A DNA stretch of 64,000 bases. Origin: Leifsonia sp. Leaf264 (GTDB lineage: Bacteria > Actinomycetota > Actinomycetes > Actinomycetales > Microbacteriaceae). The notes under the pieces were generated by a model. The model was not told the DNA's origin. It worked only from the letters and a program-made list of their open reading frames with translations, and did not search any database. Position numbers and translations under genes: made by a program. Shown here piece by piece: positions 7,396 to 15,999 of this stretch; within the stretch, counting starts at the first letter, position 1; each line of letters opens with the position of its first letter. Where the stretch lies: contig NZ_LMMR01000011.1 of assembly GCF_001422325.1 (NCBI RefSeq), positions 31,769 to 95,768 on the forward strand, given 5' to 3'.

Positions 7396-8801
7396 CAGTC
7401 GAACCTCTCCACGTGGATCTGCTCATCGCGCAGGCCGGCGGCCTGGGCATCCGCGACCACCAGGTCCGACCACGCCTGCGGTCCGCAGATGTAGAGGTCG
7501 GAGCTGGCGAGGTCGGGGAACGTACTGCCGAGGGTGACACCGCGCCGATAGTCGTCGGCCGACATCCAGGTGTCGAGGTTCGCGGGTCGACGACCTGTCA
7601 TCGTGTACGCCTGTCCACGCGATGCGGTGGCCAACGCGATCGTCTCGTCCCAGAGGTAGTTCTGGTTCTCATCCGTTCCCCGAAGCAGCAGGGTCGCCTC
7701 TCCGGGCGCCAGGCTGGAATGCTCGAGGAGGGCGCGTGCTGGTGTGACGCCGATGCCGGCCGCGATGATCGCCAGGTGCGGTGATGTTCTGGTGACATCG
7801 GTGAACACACCGTACGGACCCTCGATCGAGACCGGAGTTCCGGGCCGCAACCGCGAGAGACGCGCTGTTCCGGCGCCGAGTTCCCGCACGGTGATGCGTG
7901 CCGAGGTGTCGGTGGGTACAGCGGAGAAGGAGATCGGGTGAGCGTGCCACCACGTGCCAGCGCTCCAGAACCGCCAGATGGCGTACTGGCCGCCGTTGAT
8001 GCGGAGGTGGTCGAGGTCGCGTCCGGTCAGGTGGATGGAGTAGACGCCGGTGGCGACGTTCTCGATCCCGGCTACCCGGATGCCGTGCCTGAACGAGCGC
8101 ACGATCGGCACCGCGAAGCGGAAGCACGCGACGGCCGCGAAGGCCAGGACGTAGAGGATGATCCAGTAGGTGCGCTGCCAGGTTCCCTCGGCGAGCACAC
8201 CGCCCACGCTCAACTGGTGCGGAACAGCCACCAGCACGGCGGCGTAGCTCAGCAGGTGGATGGCATGCCAGGCCTCGTAGGGGAAGCGGCGTCGCACCGC
8301 GACGAGCGAGCTCACGACGACGACGATCAGCAGTCCGAGACCGAGGTAGGCGAAAGCCATGTCGGGCGTGGTGAACATCGTCACAGTCTCGACGACCACG
8401 CTCTGTCCGTCTGCCATGGCCCACCCCACGGTGAGAAGGGCGAAGTGTGCGAGCAGGAGGTAGAGCGCTGGCTTGCCCAAGCGTCGATGGAAAGCCATCG
8501 CCACGTCCTGTCCGACTGCGCGGTCGATGATCGGGATGCGGGCGGCGATGAGCAGCATCACCAGGATCAGGTTCGTGCCGATGAGGCCGGCCGTGATGCC
8601 CACGGCGTCGATGAGGCTCGAGGGGCTCGCAACCGAGCTCAGCCCTCCATAGGCGAGGTAGAGGCCGACGGCGAGCGCCACCGAGGTCCAGAATGCGATG
8701 AGCAGCAGATCGCCGGAGCGCAGTCTCCTGCGCGTGCGGACACGGCGGTCCCGATCGCGGGTGGGGTTCCACCGAGTGGTCGCCCGGGTGGTGGTGGTCA
8801 T
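7392..8801 (-). CDS. Ferric-reductase-like flavocytochrome (haem b membrane domain plus FAD/NAD(P)-binding module)
   Basis: 469 residues. About six transmembrane helices (31-230) carry histidines suited to bind two haems b (His105, His119, His179/182, His195). The cytoplasmic FNR-like half has the FAD segment HAHPISFSAV (286-295), GPYGVF (328-333), the NAD(P) loop AAGIGVTP (347-354) and CGP (439-441), ending with aromatic FDW. It should pass electrons from NAD(P)H across the membrane, presumably to the FMN-binding protein encoded next. The ATG at 8801 has a strong AGGAGAGGG site; the longer frame to 9062 is not used. Distantly it could be called a ferric reductase or NOX-like protein; the electron acceptor is unproven. 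Confidence 0.88.
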   Translation of the reverse strand: MTTTTRATTRWNPTRDRDRRVRTRRRLRSGDLLLIAFWTSVALAVGLYLAYGGLSSVASPSSLIDAVGITAGLIGTNLILVMLLIAARIPIIDRAVGQDVAMAFHRRLGKPALYLLLAHFALLTVGWAMADGQSVVVETVTMFTTPDMAFAYLGLGLLIVVVVSSLVAVRRRFPYEAWHAIHLLSYAAVLVAVPHQLSVGGVLAEGTWQRTYWIILYVLAFAAVACFRFAVPIVRSFRHGIRVAGIENVATGVYSIHLTGRDLDHLRINGGQYAIWRFWSAGTWWHAHPISFSAVPTDTSARITVRELGAGTARLSRLRPGTPVSIEGPYGVFTDVTRTSPHLAIIAAGIGVTPARALLEHSSLAPGEATLLLRGTDENQNYLWDETIALATASRGQAYTMTGRRPANLDTWMSADDYRRGVTLGSTFPDLASSDLYICGPQAWSDLVVADAQAAGLRDEQIHVERFDW

Positions 8802-8890
8802 CGTCCCTCTCCTGTCGTCCACCTCAAGGATGACCTCCCTTTCTTCCAGCATTCTTAGCCGCAGCTCCGGATGAGTGGTTGAGTGGCCGC
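8802..8890. promoter_or_regulatory. Divergent promoter region between flavocytochrome operon and VIT gene
   Basis: This 89-base gap is the only place from which both the minus-strand redox operon and the plus-strand VIT gene can start. On the minus strand a TAAGAAT sequence could be a -10 box ahead of the strong ribosome binding site. No convincing operator palindrome is visible. Confidence 0.4.
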
Positions 8891-9625
8891 ATGTCGATCG
8901 CACCAGTACCTCCTCACGATCAACACGCAGACGAGCCGCACCGGGGAGGGATCGCCCAGCGCCTGAACTGGCTGCGGGCCGGTGTCCTGGGCGCCAACGA
9001 CGGCATCGTCTCAGTGGCCGCGATCGTCGTCGGCGTCGCCGGTGCGACCATGGCGAGCGCACCGATCCTCACGGCTGGGATCGCCGGGCTCGTCGGCGGT
9101 GCCGTGTCCATGGCGTTGGGGGAGTACGTCTCGGTGAGCAGCCAGAGCGACAGTGAGAAGGCCCTGATCGAGAAGGAGCGCCGAGAGCTCGAGGACATGC
9201 CCGAGCAGGAGCTGGCCGAACTCGCCGGACTGTACGAGGCGCGCGGCCTGTCAGCGGAGACGGCGAAGCAGGTGGCGGTCGAGCTGACCGCGCATGACGT
9301 GCTCGCGGCCCATCTCTCTGCAGAGCTGAACATCGATGCCAACGACGTGGTGAGCCCGTGGCACGCCGCCTTCGCGTCGGCTCTCGCCTTCACGCTGGGC
9401 GGCATCCTTCCGCTCCTCGCCATTCTCCTTCCCCCCGAGGGGTGGCGCGTGCCCGTCACATTCGTGGTCGTGCTGGCGGCGTTGGCGCTCACCGGATCGA
9501 TCGCAGCGAGCATCGGAGGAAGCTCGAGACTGCGCGCGATGTCGCGTGTCGTCATAGGAGGAGCGATCGCCCTCGTCGCCACCTTCGCCATAGGCGCCCT
9601 TCTCGGCACCGCAGGCGTCGTCTGA
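8891..9625 (+). CDS. VIT1/CCC1-family Fe2+/Mn2+ transporter
   Basis: 244 residues with the VIT signature: LNWLRAGVLGANDGIVSVAAIVVGVAGA in the first helix, a second helix ending SMALGEYVSVSSQSD, a cytoplasmic metal-binding hairpin rich in Glu (about 95-145), then three more helices. VIT proteins move Fe2+ or Mn2+ out of the cytosol by proton antiport (known for plant/yeast members; bacterial direction is assumed efflux). Start chosen at ATG 8891; an in-frame TTG at 8879 is an alternative. Its divergent position next to a ferric-reductase-like operon suggests a shared metal theme. Confidence 0.9.
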   Translation: MSIAPVPPHDQHADEPHRGGIAQRLNWLRAGVLGANDGIVSVAAIVVGVAGATMASAPILTAGIAGLVGGAVSMALGEYVSVSSQSDSEKALIEKERRELEDMPEQELAELAGLYEARGLSAETAKQVAVELTAHDVLAAHLSAELNIDANDVVSPWHAAFASALAFTLGGILPLLAILLPPEGWRVPVTFVVVLAALALTGSIAASIGGSSRLRAMSRVVIGGAIALVATFAIGALLGTAGVV

Positions 9626-9632
9626 GAACGTG

Positions 9633-9884
9633 ATGCACGCGCACGGCTGTACGTCTTCGTCTCGGCTGCTCGATCTCCACGACGTCCTTGTCGCGGCTCG
9701 CCTGGTCGGACGGCAGCCCGGTGTCACGGCCATCTCGGGATCGGTCTCAGTCGACGAGCTGGTGGAACTCGAGACCATCTTCGCGATCTACGAGAAGGCG
9801 CGGTCGATCTCCGTCATCCAGGCCCGTCCATTCTCAGCACGTGAACTGGAGGACTGGCGCCTGATGGACGAGTGGATCGCCTGA
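9633..9884 (+). CDS. Small hypothetical protein downstream of VIT gene
   Basis: 83 residues with good coding-type codon usage, acidic C-terminal half (VDELVELETIF, ELEDWRLMDEWIA) and no membrane segment. I do not recognise the family. It starts 7 bases after the VIT stop at an ATG preceded directly by a GTG, so it is probably co-transcribed with the transporter. The ribosome binding site is weak. Function unknown. Confidence 0.55.
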   Translation: MHAHGCTSSSRLLDLHDVLVAARLVGRQPGVTAISGSVSVDELVELETIFAIYEKARSISVIQARPFSARELEDWRLMDEWIA

Positions 9885-9904
9885 GCCGCTGGTCACTGTC
9901 TCCC

Positions 9905-10576
9905 TCAGCGTCTGCGGTCGGGGCGCTCAGGGCGGAGCAGAAGTCGCAGGACCGGTTCGAGCGGCTCGGTCAACTCCTCGGGTGACGCCGTCGCGATGGG
10001 GTGCACACCGGCGGATGTCCGGAGCATCACCACACCCAGCATGGTCGCGATGGCGAGTTGGGCCCGCAGGAGGATCGGGGCCGTCGCCGGCTCATCGGCG
10101 TTCCATCCCGCCGCCGCCGCAAGCCTCTCCGTGAAGTGCTCCAGGGTGCTGCGACGAACGCGATCCGCGTTCTCGTCGCCCGATGAGCGCAGGAGCAACA
10201 GCAATTGCAGCGGGTCATCGCTGTCGGGGGAGTTGACCACGTGGGCGATGAGACGTTCGACGACGTCGCCACCGGACGAGGCGGTCGGAGTCTGCGAATC
10301 CAGTTCGCTCGAGGTGCGCTGCATGCAGGCCTCGAAGAGACCCTCCTTCGACTCGAAGTACCGATTGATCAGGGCGACGTTGACGCCGACGTCCGCGGCG
10401 ATCTGCCGCACCGTGGTGGCTCGGTACCCGTCGGTCGCGAAGCGCCTGCGTGCCGCGCGCACGAGGGCCCGTCGGGTGGCGGATGAATCACGGCCCGAGC
10501 GGATGATCTCGTCATCCGCGTTCGGCGTCGCTGTCTTGGTCAACATCGTCGGGGACCTCTTCGTCTCGTCAGTCAT
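9905..10576 (-). CDS. TetR-family transcriptional regulator
   Basis: 223 residues. The N-terminal helix-turn-helix is clear: ALVRAARRRFATDGYRATTVRQIAADVGVNVALINRYFESKEGLF, shown here by its ends only as residues about 38-82. The C-terminal ligand domain is all-helical with a conserved LLRAQLAIATMLGVVM stretch. It is transcribed divergently from an MFS efflux gene, the classic arrangement for a drug-responsive repressor. Start ATG 10576 has GAGGA upstream; a GTG at 10591 is in frame. An inverted repeat overlapping the MFS promoter is its likely operator. Confidence 0.92.
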   Translation of the reverse strand: MTDETKRSPTMLTKTATPNADDEIIRSGRDSSATRRALVRAARRRFATDGYRATTVRQIAADVGVNVALINRYFESKEGLFEACMQRTSSELDSQTPTASSGGDVVERLIAHVVNSPDSDDPLQLLLLLRSSGDENADRVRRSTLEHFTERLAAAAGWNADEPATAPILLRAQLAIATMLGVVMLRTSAGVHPIATASPEELTEPLEPVLRLLLRPERPDRRR

Positions 10577-10616
10577 GGTGCACGTCCTCACTCAATCTAG
10601 CGGTTTTCACCGCGAA

Positions 10617-10632
10617 GTAAACAAATGTTGAC
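10617..10632. promoter_or_regulatory. Putative TetR operator
   Basis: GTAAACA-AA-TGTTGAC is a 16-base near-perfect inverted repeat (6 of 7 arm positions). It covers the -35 element of the MFS promoter. A further TGTTTAC half-site lies at 10672-10678. Confidence 0.6.
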
Positions 10633-10656
10633 AAAGTGGGTCACTGTCGGAATAAT
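10628..10656 (+). promoter_or_regulatory. Sigma-A promoter of the MFS gene
   Basis: TTGACA (10628-10633) and AATAAT (10651-10656) are separated by exactly 17 bases, close to consensus. Repressor binding to the overlapping palindrome would block the -35 box. Confidence 0.8.
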
Positions 10657-10696
10657 CGATAAGTCAGCGTGTGTTTACATCGTTTCGAGGAGATCT

Positions 10697-12181
10697 ATGT
10701 CCGGCATCATCCAGAACCCCACAACGGGTTCCCTCCAGGCGCAGAAGGCGACCGGGTCCCGCGGAACCGCCATCATCCTGTTCCTCTCACTCGGAGGTCT
10801 GTCGTTCGCTGTTCTGCAGTCGCTCGTCGCACCGGCGCTGGGCACGATCGGCAGCGACCTGGGTGTCGAGACGGCTGACGCGAGTTGGGTTCTCACCGCC
10901 TACCTCCTGTCGGCCGCTGTTCTGACGCCGATCCTCGGACGGCTTGGCGACATGGTCGGCAAGCGCAAGGTCATCATCGTGGTCCTCGCACTGCTGCTCG
11001 TCGGAACCGTGCTCGCGGCGCTCGCCCCGAGCCTCGGCGTGCTGATCGTGGCCCGCGTCCTCCAGGGAGCCGCCGGCGCCGTGATGCCGTTGTCGATCGG
11101 AATCGTTCGCGACGAGCTGCCCAAGGAGCGCGTGAGCGTGACGATCGGTCTGCTGTCGGCGATCTTCGGCATCGGCGCCGGAGTCGGCATCGTCGCTGCG
11201 GGTCCCATCGTCGAGGCCCTGAGCTGGCACTGGCTGTTCTGGTTCCCCGCGGTGCTCGTCGCCATCGCCCTTCTCGGCGCGATCTTCGGCATCCCGGAGT
11301 CGCCGGTGCGCACCCCGGGTCGCCTCGACATGCTCGGTACGGCGATCCTCTCGATCGGCCTGGTCTCGGCGCTTCTCGCCATCAGTGAAGGCGAGAAGTG
11401 GGGCTGGGACGACGGCAAGACCATCGGGCTGCTCATCCTCGGTGGCGTCGCTCTCATCGTGTTCGTGTTCGTCGAGCTGCGCGTCAAAGAACCGCTGATC
11501 GATGTGCGTCTGTTCAAGCACCGCGGCGTCTGGACCGCCCACATCGTGGCGCTCGCCTTCGGCTTCGCGATGTTCGGCACCTTCATCCTGGTCCCCACCC
11601 TGCTTCAGCTGCCGTCGGTGCTCGGCTACGGCTTCGGCAAGAGCGTCAGCGAGGCCGGCCTCTACCTGCTTCCCACAGTCGTTGCGATGGTGCTCTCGGG
11701 TGTCGCCGCCGGCATCCTGATCCGCCGCATCGGACCGAAGATCCCGATGATCGTCGGTGGCGTCGCCGTCACCATCGCGTTCCTGATCCCCGCTCTCGGT
11801 CACGCGGAGGAGTGGCAGATCATCGTGTCGGGCATCCTGACCGGAATCGGTATCGGCATGGCGCTCGCTGCGACCTCGAACGCCATCGTCGAGAGCGTCC
11901 CCGCGGCCCAGACCGGCGAGGCGATCAGCGCGAACACGGTCATCCGCACCGTGGGAAGCAGCGTCGGCACGGCCGTCATCGCCGCATTGATCTCCTCCAA
12001 CGTCACCGCCCAGGGTGCCCCCACCGATGACGCCTTCACGATCGGCTTCTGGGTGTCGGCCGGCGTCGGCGTGCTTGCGATCATCGCAGCCCTGGCAGCG
12101 CCGTCTCTGCGCGCACGCCGCCGTGAGGCCGAGGCCGCCGGCGTGGACGACTTCCTCGAGGTGGAGAAGGCCCACAACTAG
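10697..12181 (+). CDS. MFS multidrug efflux transporter (DHA2, 14-TM type)
   Basis: 494 residues with about 14 transmembrane helices. Motif A appears as GRLGDMVGKRKVI after helix 2, and the antiporter-type motif C region as GAGVGIVAAGPIVE. Members exchange protons for hydrophobic drugs, dyes or antibiotics. GAGGAG lies 4 bases before the ATG. Divergent from a TetR repressor with an operator in the intergenic region, so expression is probably induced by a toxic ligand. The substrate is not predictable. The C-terminus is a charged cytoplasmic tail. Confidence 0.92.
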   Translation: MSGIIQNPTTGSLQAQKATGSRGTAIILFLSLGGLSFAVLQSLVAPALGTIGSDLGVETADASWVLTAYLLSAAVLTPILGRLGDMVGKRKVIIVVLALLLVGTVLAALAPSLGVLIVARVLQGAAGAVMPLSIGIVRDELPKERVSVTIGLLSAIFGIGAGVGIVAAGPIVEALSWHWLFWFPAVLVAIALLGAIFGIPESPVRTPGRLDMLGTAILSIGLVSALLAISEGEKWGWDDGKTIGLLILGGVALIVFVFVELRVKEPLIDVRLFKHRGVWTAHIVALAFGFAMFGTFILVPTLLQLPSVLGYGFGKSVSEAGLYLLPTVVAMVLSGVAAGILIRRIGPKIPMIVGGVAVTIAFLIPALGHAEEWQIIVSGILTGIGIGMALAATSNAIVESVPAAQTGEAISANTVIRTVGSSVGTAVIAALISSNVTAQGAPTDDAFTIGFWVSAGVGVLAIIAALAAPSLRARRREAEAAGVDDFLEVEKAHN

Positions 12182-12196
12182 TTCGACCACGCGTGG

Positions 12197-12240
12197 CCCC
12201 GTCGCCGACGAGCATCTCCGGGTGCTCGCCGGCGACGGGG
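12197..12240. terminator. Bidirectional terminator between MFS gene and dinB
   Basis: An 18-base stem (17 Watson-Crick pairs plus one G-T), arms 12197-12214 and 12223-12240, with an 8-base loop. It sits exactly between the two convergent stop codons and directly abuts the dinB stop. Confidence 0.8.
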
Positions 12241-13437
12241 TCACTCGTGTTCCGGCAGCAGCGGCGTCGACCAGCCCGGATCGCGATCGAGCTGCGTCGC
12301 CCGGGCGACGGATGCCGCGCCGAAGCGATCACGGACGGCGTCGAGCACGCTGTCCAGACGTGCCTGGTCGTTCCAGTCGATCGGCAGCTCGGGTTGGAGG
12401 CTGTCGGCGCGGGCCAACTGCGACAGCGAGACGCCGATGAGGGTGATGCCGCGTTCCGCTATCTCGGGGTGGGCGGATTCGAGCAGCTCGCGAGCGATGG
12501 CCAGGAGTAGCGAGGTGCGGTCGGATGCCGAGCCCATCGTGCGCGATCGGGTGGCCTTCGCGAAATCGCCGTAGCGAAGCCGCAGCACGACAGTGCGGCA
12601 CACCCGGTCGCCGTCACGCAGGCGGCGGGCGAGCCGATCGACGATCTGGGTGAGGATGATGTCGAGCTCCTCGATCGAACGCGGGTGTCTGCCGAGTGCG
12701 CGCTGCGATCCGATGGATGATCGGCGACGCGTGGTGTCGACGGGGCGCGGGTCGCGCAGACGGGCCAGCGCGTGCAGGTGCGCACCGGTCGCCTTGCCGA
12801 GGAGCCTCTCGGCTGTCGCTTCCTCGAGCTCGGCGAGTTGTCCGACTGTGGTGATCCCCAGTCTGTGCAGCTTCTCGGCGGTGACGGCGCCGACTCCCCA
12901 CAGTCGTTCGACCGGCAGCGGGAGCAGGAACGCCTCCTCGCGGTCGGGCTCGACCACGAGCAGCCCGTCGGGCTTGCTGACCGCGCTGGCGACTTTGGCC
13001 AGGTACTTGGTGCGGGCTACTCCCACCGAGATCGCCAGGCCCGCCTCCACGCGGACTCGCTCGCGCAACCGCACTGCTACCTGCTCAGGGGTGCCGGCGA
13101 TGCGTCGAAGGCCGCCGACCTCCAGGAACGCCTCATCGATCGACAGGCCCTCCACGAGCGGGGTCGTGTCGCGGAAGATCGCGAAGACGTCGCGGCTGGC
13201 GGCGGAGTAGGCGTCCATCCGAGGCGGAACGACGATGGCATCGGGGCACAGCTCGCGTGCCTGCCGACCGCCCATGGCGGTGCGGACTCCGCGGGCCTTC
13301 GCCTCGTAGCTGGCTGCCAGCACCACGCCGCCGCCGACGATGACGGGGCGGCCGCGCAGGGCAGGCGTGTCGCGCTGCTCGACCGAGGCGTAGAAGGCGT
13401 CGAGGTCGGCGTGCAGCACTGTCGCCTCGCCCCGCAT
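12241..13437 (-). CDS. dinB: DNA polymerase IV (Y-family translesion polymerase)
   Basis: 398 residues. The catalytic motifs are intact: HADLDAFYASVEQ (Asp11) and SIDEAFLEV (Asp101-Glu102). The finger/thumb segments YEAKARGVRTAM and ISVGVARTKYLAKVAS and the helix-hairpin-helix region LWGVGAVTAEKLHRLGI are present, followed by the little-finger domain. It inserts nucleotides opposite damaged bases without proofreading. It is separate from the imuB gene later in this window, which lacks the catalytic residues. No LexA box is seen upstream within the short gap. Confidence 0.95.
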   Translation of the reverse strand: MRGEATVLHADLDAFYASVEQRDTPALRGRPVIVGGGVVLAASYEAKARGVRTAMGGRQARELCPDAIVVPPRMDAYSAASRDVFAIFRDTTPLVEGLSIDEAFLEVGGLRRIAGTPEQVAVRLRERVRVEAGLAISVGVARTKYLAKVASAVSKPDGLLVVEPDREEAFLLPLPVERLWGVGAVTAEKLHRLGITTVGQLAELEEATAERLLGKATGAHLHALARLRDPRPVDTTRRRSSIGSQRALGRHPRSIEELDIILTQIVDRLARRLRDGDRVCRTVVLRLRYGDFAKATRSRTMGSASDRTSLLLAIARELLESAHPEIAERGITLIGVSLSQLARADSLQPELPIDWNDQARLDSVLDAVRDRFGAASVARATQLDRDPGWSTPLLPEHE

Positions 13438-13558
13438 GCCGCCTCCAGCCCCATCGTCCGTCTCGGGGGATCATGGCAGGTACCACCGACAGCGGGCTGC
13501 TCGTGAGCCGACTCCGCGGAGCGGCCCTGCCGACGCGAGCGAGGGTGTAGACAGAACT

Positions 13559-13906
13559 GTGACCGACTTCGACGACCTCCTCCACCGCAATCTTCTCGGC
13601 GTCTTCAACGAGCGGGATGAGTCGCGGCGTCTCCCGCTGCTCGCCGAGCTCTACGCCCCGGACGCCCGGTTCGCCGACCACGACGGAGTGGCCATCGGTC
13701 CCGAGGCGATCAACGAGAAGATCCGGGAACTGCACGCCAGGACGCCCGGGTTCGAGTTCGTGCCGGGAGCGTCGCACGACGTCCAGGACCTCGCGACCCT
13801 CGAGTGGTCGTACGGCCCCGCCGGCGCCGATCCGGTCGTGAACGGGACCGACGTCATGATCGTCCGCGATGGGCGGATCGCAGCCCTCTACGTGTACCTG
13901 AGGTAG
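13559..13906 (+). CDS. SnoaL-like (NTF2-fold) protein
   Basis: 115 residues with the SnoaL-like pattern: an N-terminal helix pair, the segment LAELYAPDARFADHDGVAIGPEAI and a C-terminal strand GTDVMIVRDGRIAALYVYL. This fold includes polyketide cyclases, ketosteroid isomerase-like enzymes and many small-molecule binders of unknown role. The GTG at 13559 is chosen because the domain begins there; a TAGACA box 5 bases upstream may make the message leaderless. It stands alone, convergent with kup. The substrate is unknown. Confidence 0.75.
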   Translation: MTDFDDLLHRNLLGVFNERDESRRLPLLAELYAPDARFADHDGVAIGPEAINEKIRELHARTPGFEFVPGASHDVQDLATLEWSYGPAGADPVVNGTDVMIVRDGRIAALYVYLR

Positions 13907-13974
13907 CCCGTCGGCACCGAGGCGATGCCCCATTGCGCCTGCCGGGTCACCGGAGCGGGACCCGGGTGGGATCG

Positions 13975-15885
13975 TCAGATCTCGACGCGTGATCCCATCA
14001 GGATGGTGCGATCCCGCGGGAGGTCGAAGTACTGGGCGGCATCGGCGGCCCCGCGCGCTGTCGCGAGGAACAGGGGCTTGCGCCACCGGGCCAGTCCCGG
14101 GACGTTCCCTCGGTGAAGGTCGATGGTGGAGAGGAAGTAGGTGGCATCGTCCAGCTCGAGAGGGATCTCGAGGGAGTCGGGGTCGAGTGTCCTCAGCGTC
14201 GCCGGCAGGTCGGGGCGTTCCATGTATCCGAAACGTGCCCGCACGAGTTCGATGCCGTCGTCGCTGAACTTGAGGGGATCAGTGGTGAACCGTTCCTCCG
14301 GTGCGACGGTCGGGGTCTGCGCGGTCTCGATCGACAGGATGATCACGTGCTCGTGCAATGACCCGAGATGCTCGACGGTGGAACGCATGGCGAGGGGCGT
14401 CGTCGTCGTGCCTCGATTGAGGTAGATCGCGGTTCCCGGCACCCGCACGACGGCGATGGTGCCGTCGTGGAGCCCTTCGAGGAAGGAGTCGAGCGGCCCC
14501 TCTTCGCCCTCTCGCTGCGCCGTGACGAGCTGGCGGCCGCGATACCAGGTCATCAGGATGAGATAGGCGACGACGGCGATGACCAACGGCAGCCAGGCTC
14601 CGCTGACCAGCTTGGTGAGGTTCGCGCTGAAGAAGAGCAGCTCGAGGGTGAGGAGCAGACCGCCGCCGACGATGACGAGCCACAGGGGAGTGCGCCAGGT
14701 CTTCCGGGCGTAATAGAGGAAGAGGGTGGTGGTGATCGTGATGGTGCCGGTGACGGCCATCCCGAACGCGTAGGCCAGCGCGGCCGACTCGCGGAACGTG
14801 AGCACGAGCACGGTGACAGCGGCCAGCAGGATCCAGTTGATCAGCGGTACGTACACCTGGCCGATGGTGCGTGCCGACGTGTGGTCGATGCGCAGCCGGG
14901 GAAGGTAACCGAGTTGGACCAGTTGACGCGTCACAGAGAATGCGCCCGTGATCACGGCTTGCGAGGCGATGACAGTCGCTGCTGTGGCCAGGATGACCAT
15001 CGGCAACTGGAGCGGCGCGGGGATCAGCAGGAAGAACGGGCTCGAGAGGGCCGACCTGTCGTTGAGGATGAGGGCGCCCTGGCCGAAGTAGCTCAGGATG
15101 CAGGTCGGGAACACGAGGATCAGCCAGGCGCGTGCGATCGGAAGCCGACCGAAGTGGCCGAGGTCGGCGTACAACGCCTCGGCACCGGTGATCGCGAGCA
15201 CGACGGCGGCGAGAGCGAAGAAGGCGATCGATGGATGGGTGAACGCGAATCCCAACGCATACGTCGGAGACAGGGCGAGCAGGATCTCCGGCTCCCGAGC
15301 GATCCCCAGGATCCCGAAGACGCCGATGGCGACGAACCAGACGACCATGACCGGTCCGAACAACCGGCTGACCGCTGCCGTACCGAATCGTTGGAAGAAG
15401 AACAGGATGAAGATGATGACCAGGGTGATGGGGATGACGAACGCCGTGAGCTGGGGCGCCGCGACCTCGAGGCCTTCGACGGCGGAGAGCACCGAGATCG
15501 CCGGCGTGATCATGCTGTCTCCGAAGAACAGCGACGCGCCGAAGATCCCGAGGCTCACCAGGATCATCTTCGTTCGCCGTCGGCCGCCGATCATCTTCTG
15601 TCCGATGAGGGTGAGAAGGGCCATGATGCCGCCCTCGCCTTCGTTGTCGGCGCGCAGGATGAGCGCGACGTAGGCGATGCTGACGATCACCGTCACCGAC
15701 CAGAAGATCATCGAGACGATGCCGTACACGCTGTCGGTCGAGACCGGAACCGGATGCGGGTCTGCCGGGTTGAAGGCGGTCTGGATCGTATAGATCGGGC
15801 TGGTGCCGATGTCACCGAACACGACTCCCAGAGCGCCGACCACAATCGCCGTCCGTGCGAATCGGCGAGTCTCGGGCGCGGCCAT
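13975..15885 (-). CDS. kup: Kup/HAK family potassium uptake transporter
   Basis: 636 residues. The family signature VVFGDIGTSPIYTIQTAF is near the N-terminus, then about 12 transmembrane helices (ILRADNEGEGGIMAL, FFGDSMITPAISVLSAVEGL) and a C-terminal cytoplasmic domain of about 170 residues. Kup proteins import K+ with protons. The ATG at 15885 is chosen because a CATACT box lies 6 bases upstream (leaderless pattern), while the only SD-like GAGGAGAG is too far away; a GTG at 15915 is possible. Length and motifs are normal. Confidence 0.94.
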   Translation of the reverse strand: MAAPETRRFARTAIVVGALGVVFGDIGTSPIYTIQTAFNPADPHPVPVSTDSVYGIVSMIFWSVTVIVSIAYVALILRADNEGEGGIMALLTLIGQKMIGGRRRTKMILVSLGIFGASLFFGDSMITPAISVLSAVEGLEVAAPQLTAFVIPITLVIIFILFFFQRFGTAAVSRLFGPVMVVWFVAIGVFGILGIAREPEILLALSPTYALGFAFTHPSIAFFALAAVVLAITGAEALYADLGHFGRLPIARAWLILVFPTCILSYFGQGALILNDRSALSSPFFLLIPAPLQLPMVILATAATVIASQAVITGAFSVTRQLVQLGYLPRLRIDHTSARTIGQVYVPLINWILLAAVTVLVLTFRESAALAYAFGMAVTGTITITTTLFLYYARKTWRTPLWLVIVGGGLLLTLELLFFSANLTKLVSGAWLPLVIAVVAYLILMTWYRGRQLVTAQREGEEGPLDSFLEGLHDGTIAVVRVPGTAIYLNRGTTTTPLAMRSTVEHLGSLHEHVIILSIETAQTPTVAPEERFTTDPLKFSDDGIELVRARFGYMERPDLPATLRTLDPDSLEIPLELDDATYFLSTIDLHRGNVPGLARWRKPLFLATARGAADAAQYFDLPRDRTILMGSRVEI

Positions 15886-15891
15886 CGCATC

Positions 15892-15897
15892 AGTATG
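15892..15897 (-). promoter_or_regulatory. Putative -10 box of kup (leaderless)
   Basis: CATACT on the minus strand ends 6 bases before the ATG at 15885. This spacing supports that start over the upstream GTG. Confidence 0.4.
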
Positions 15898-15999
15898 TAC
15901 CCGCTCTCCTCGCACTCCAACCTCCGGTGCTCGGGTGGCCGTTCTGAATGTCGCGGGCTTGCTCCAACCGTCGTCGACGGCACTGGCCTGCTCCCGTTG

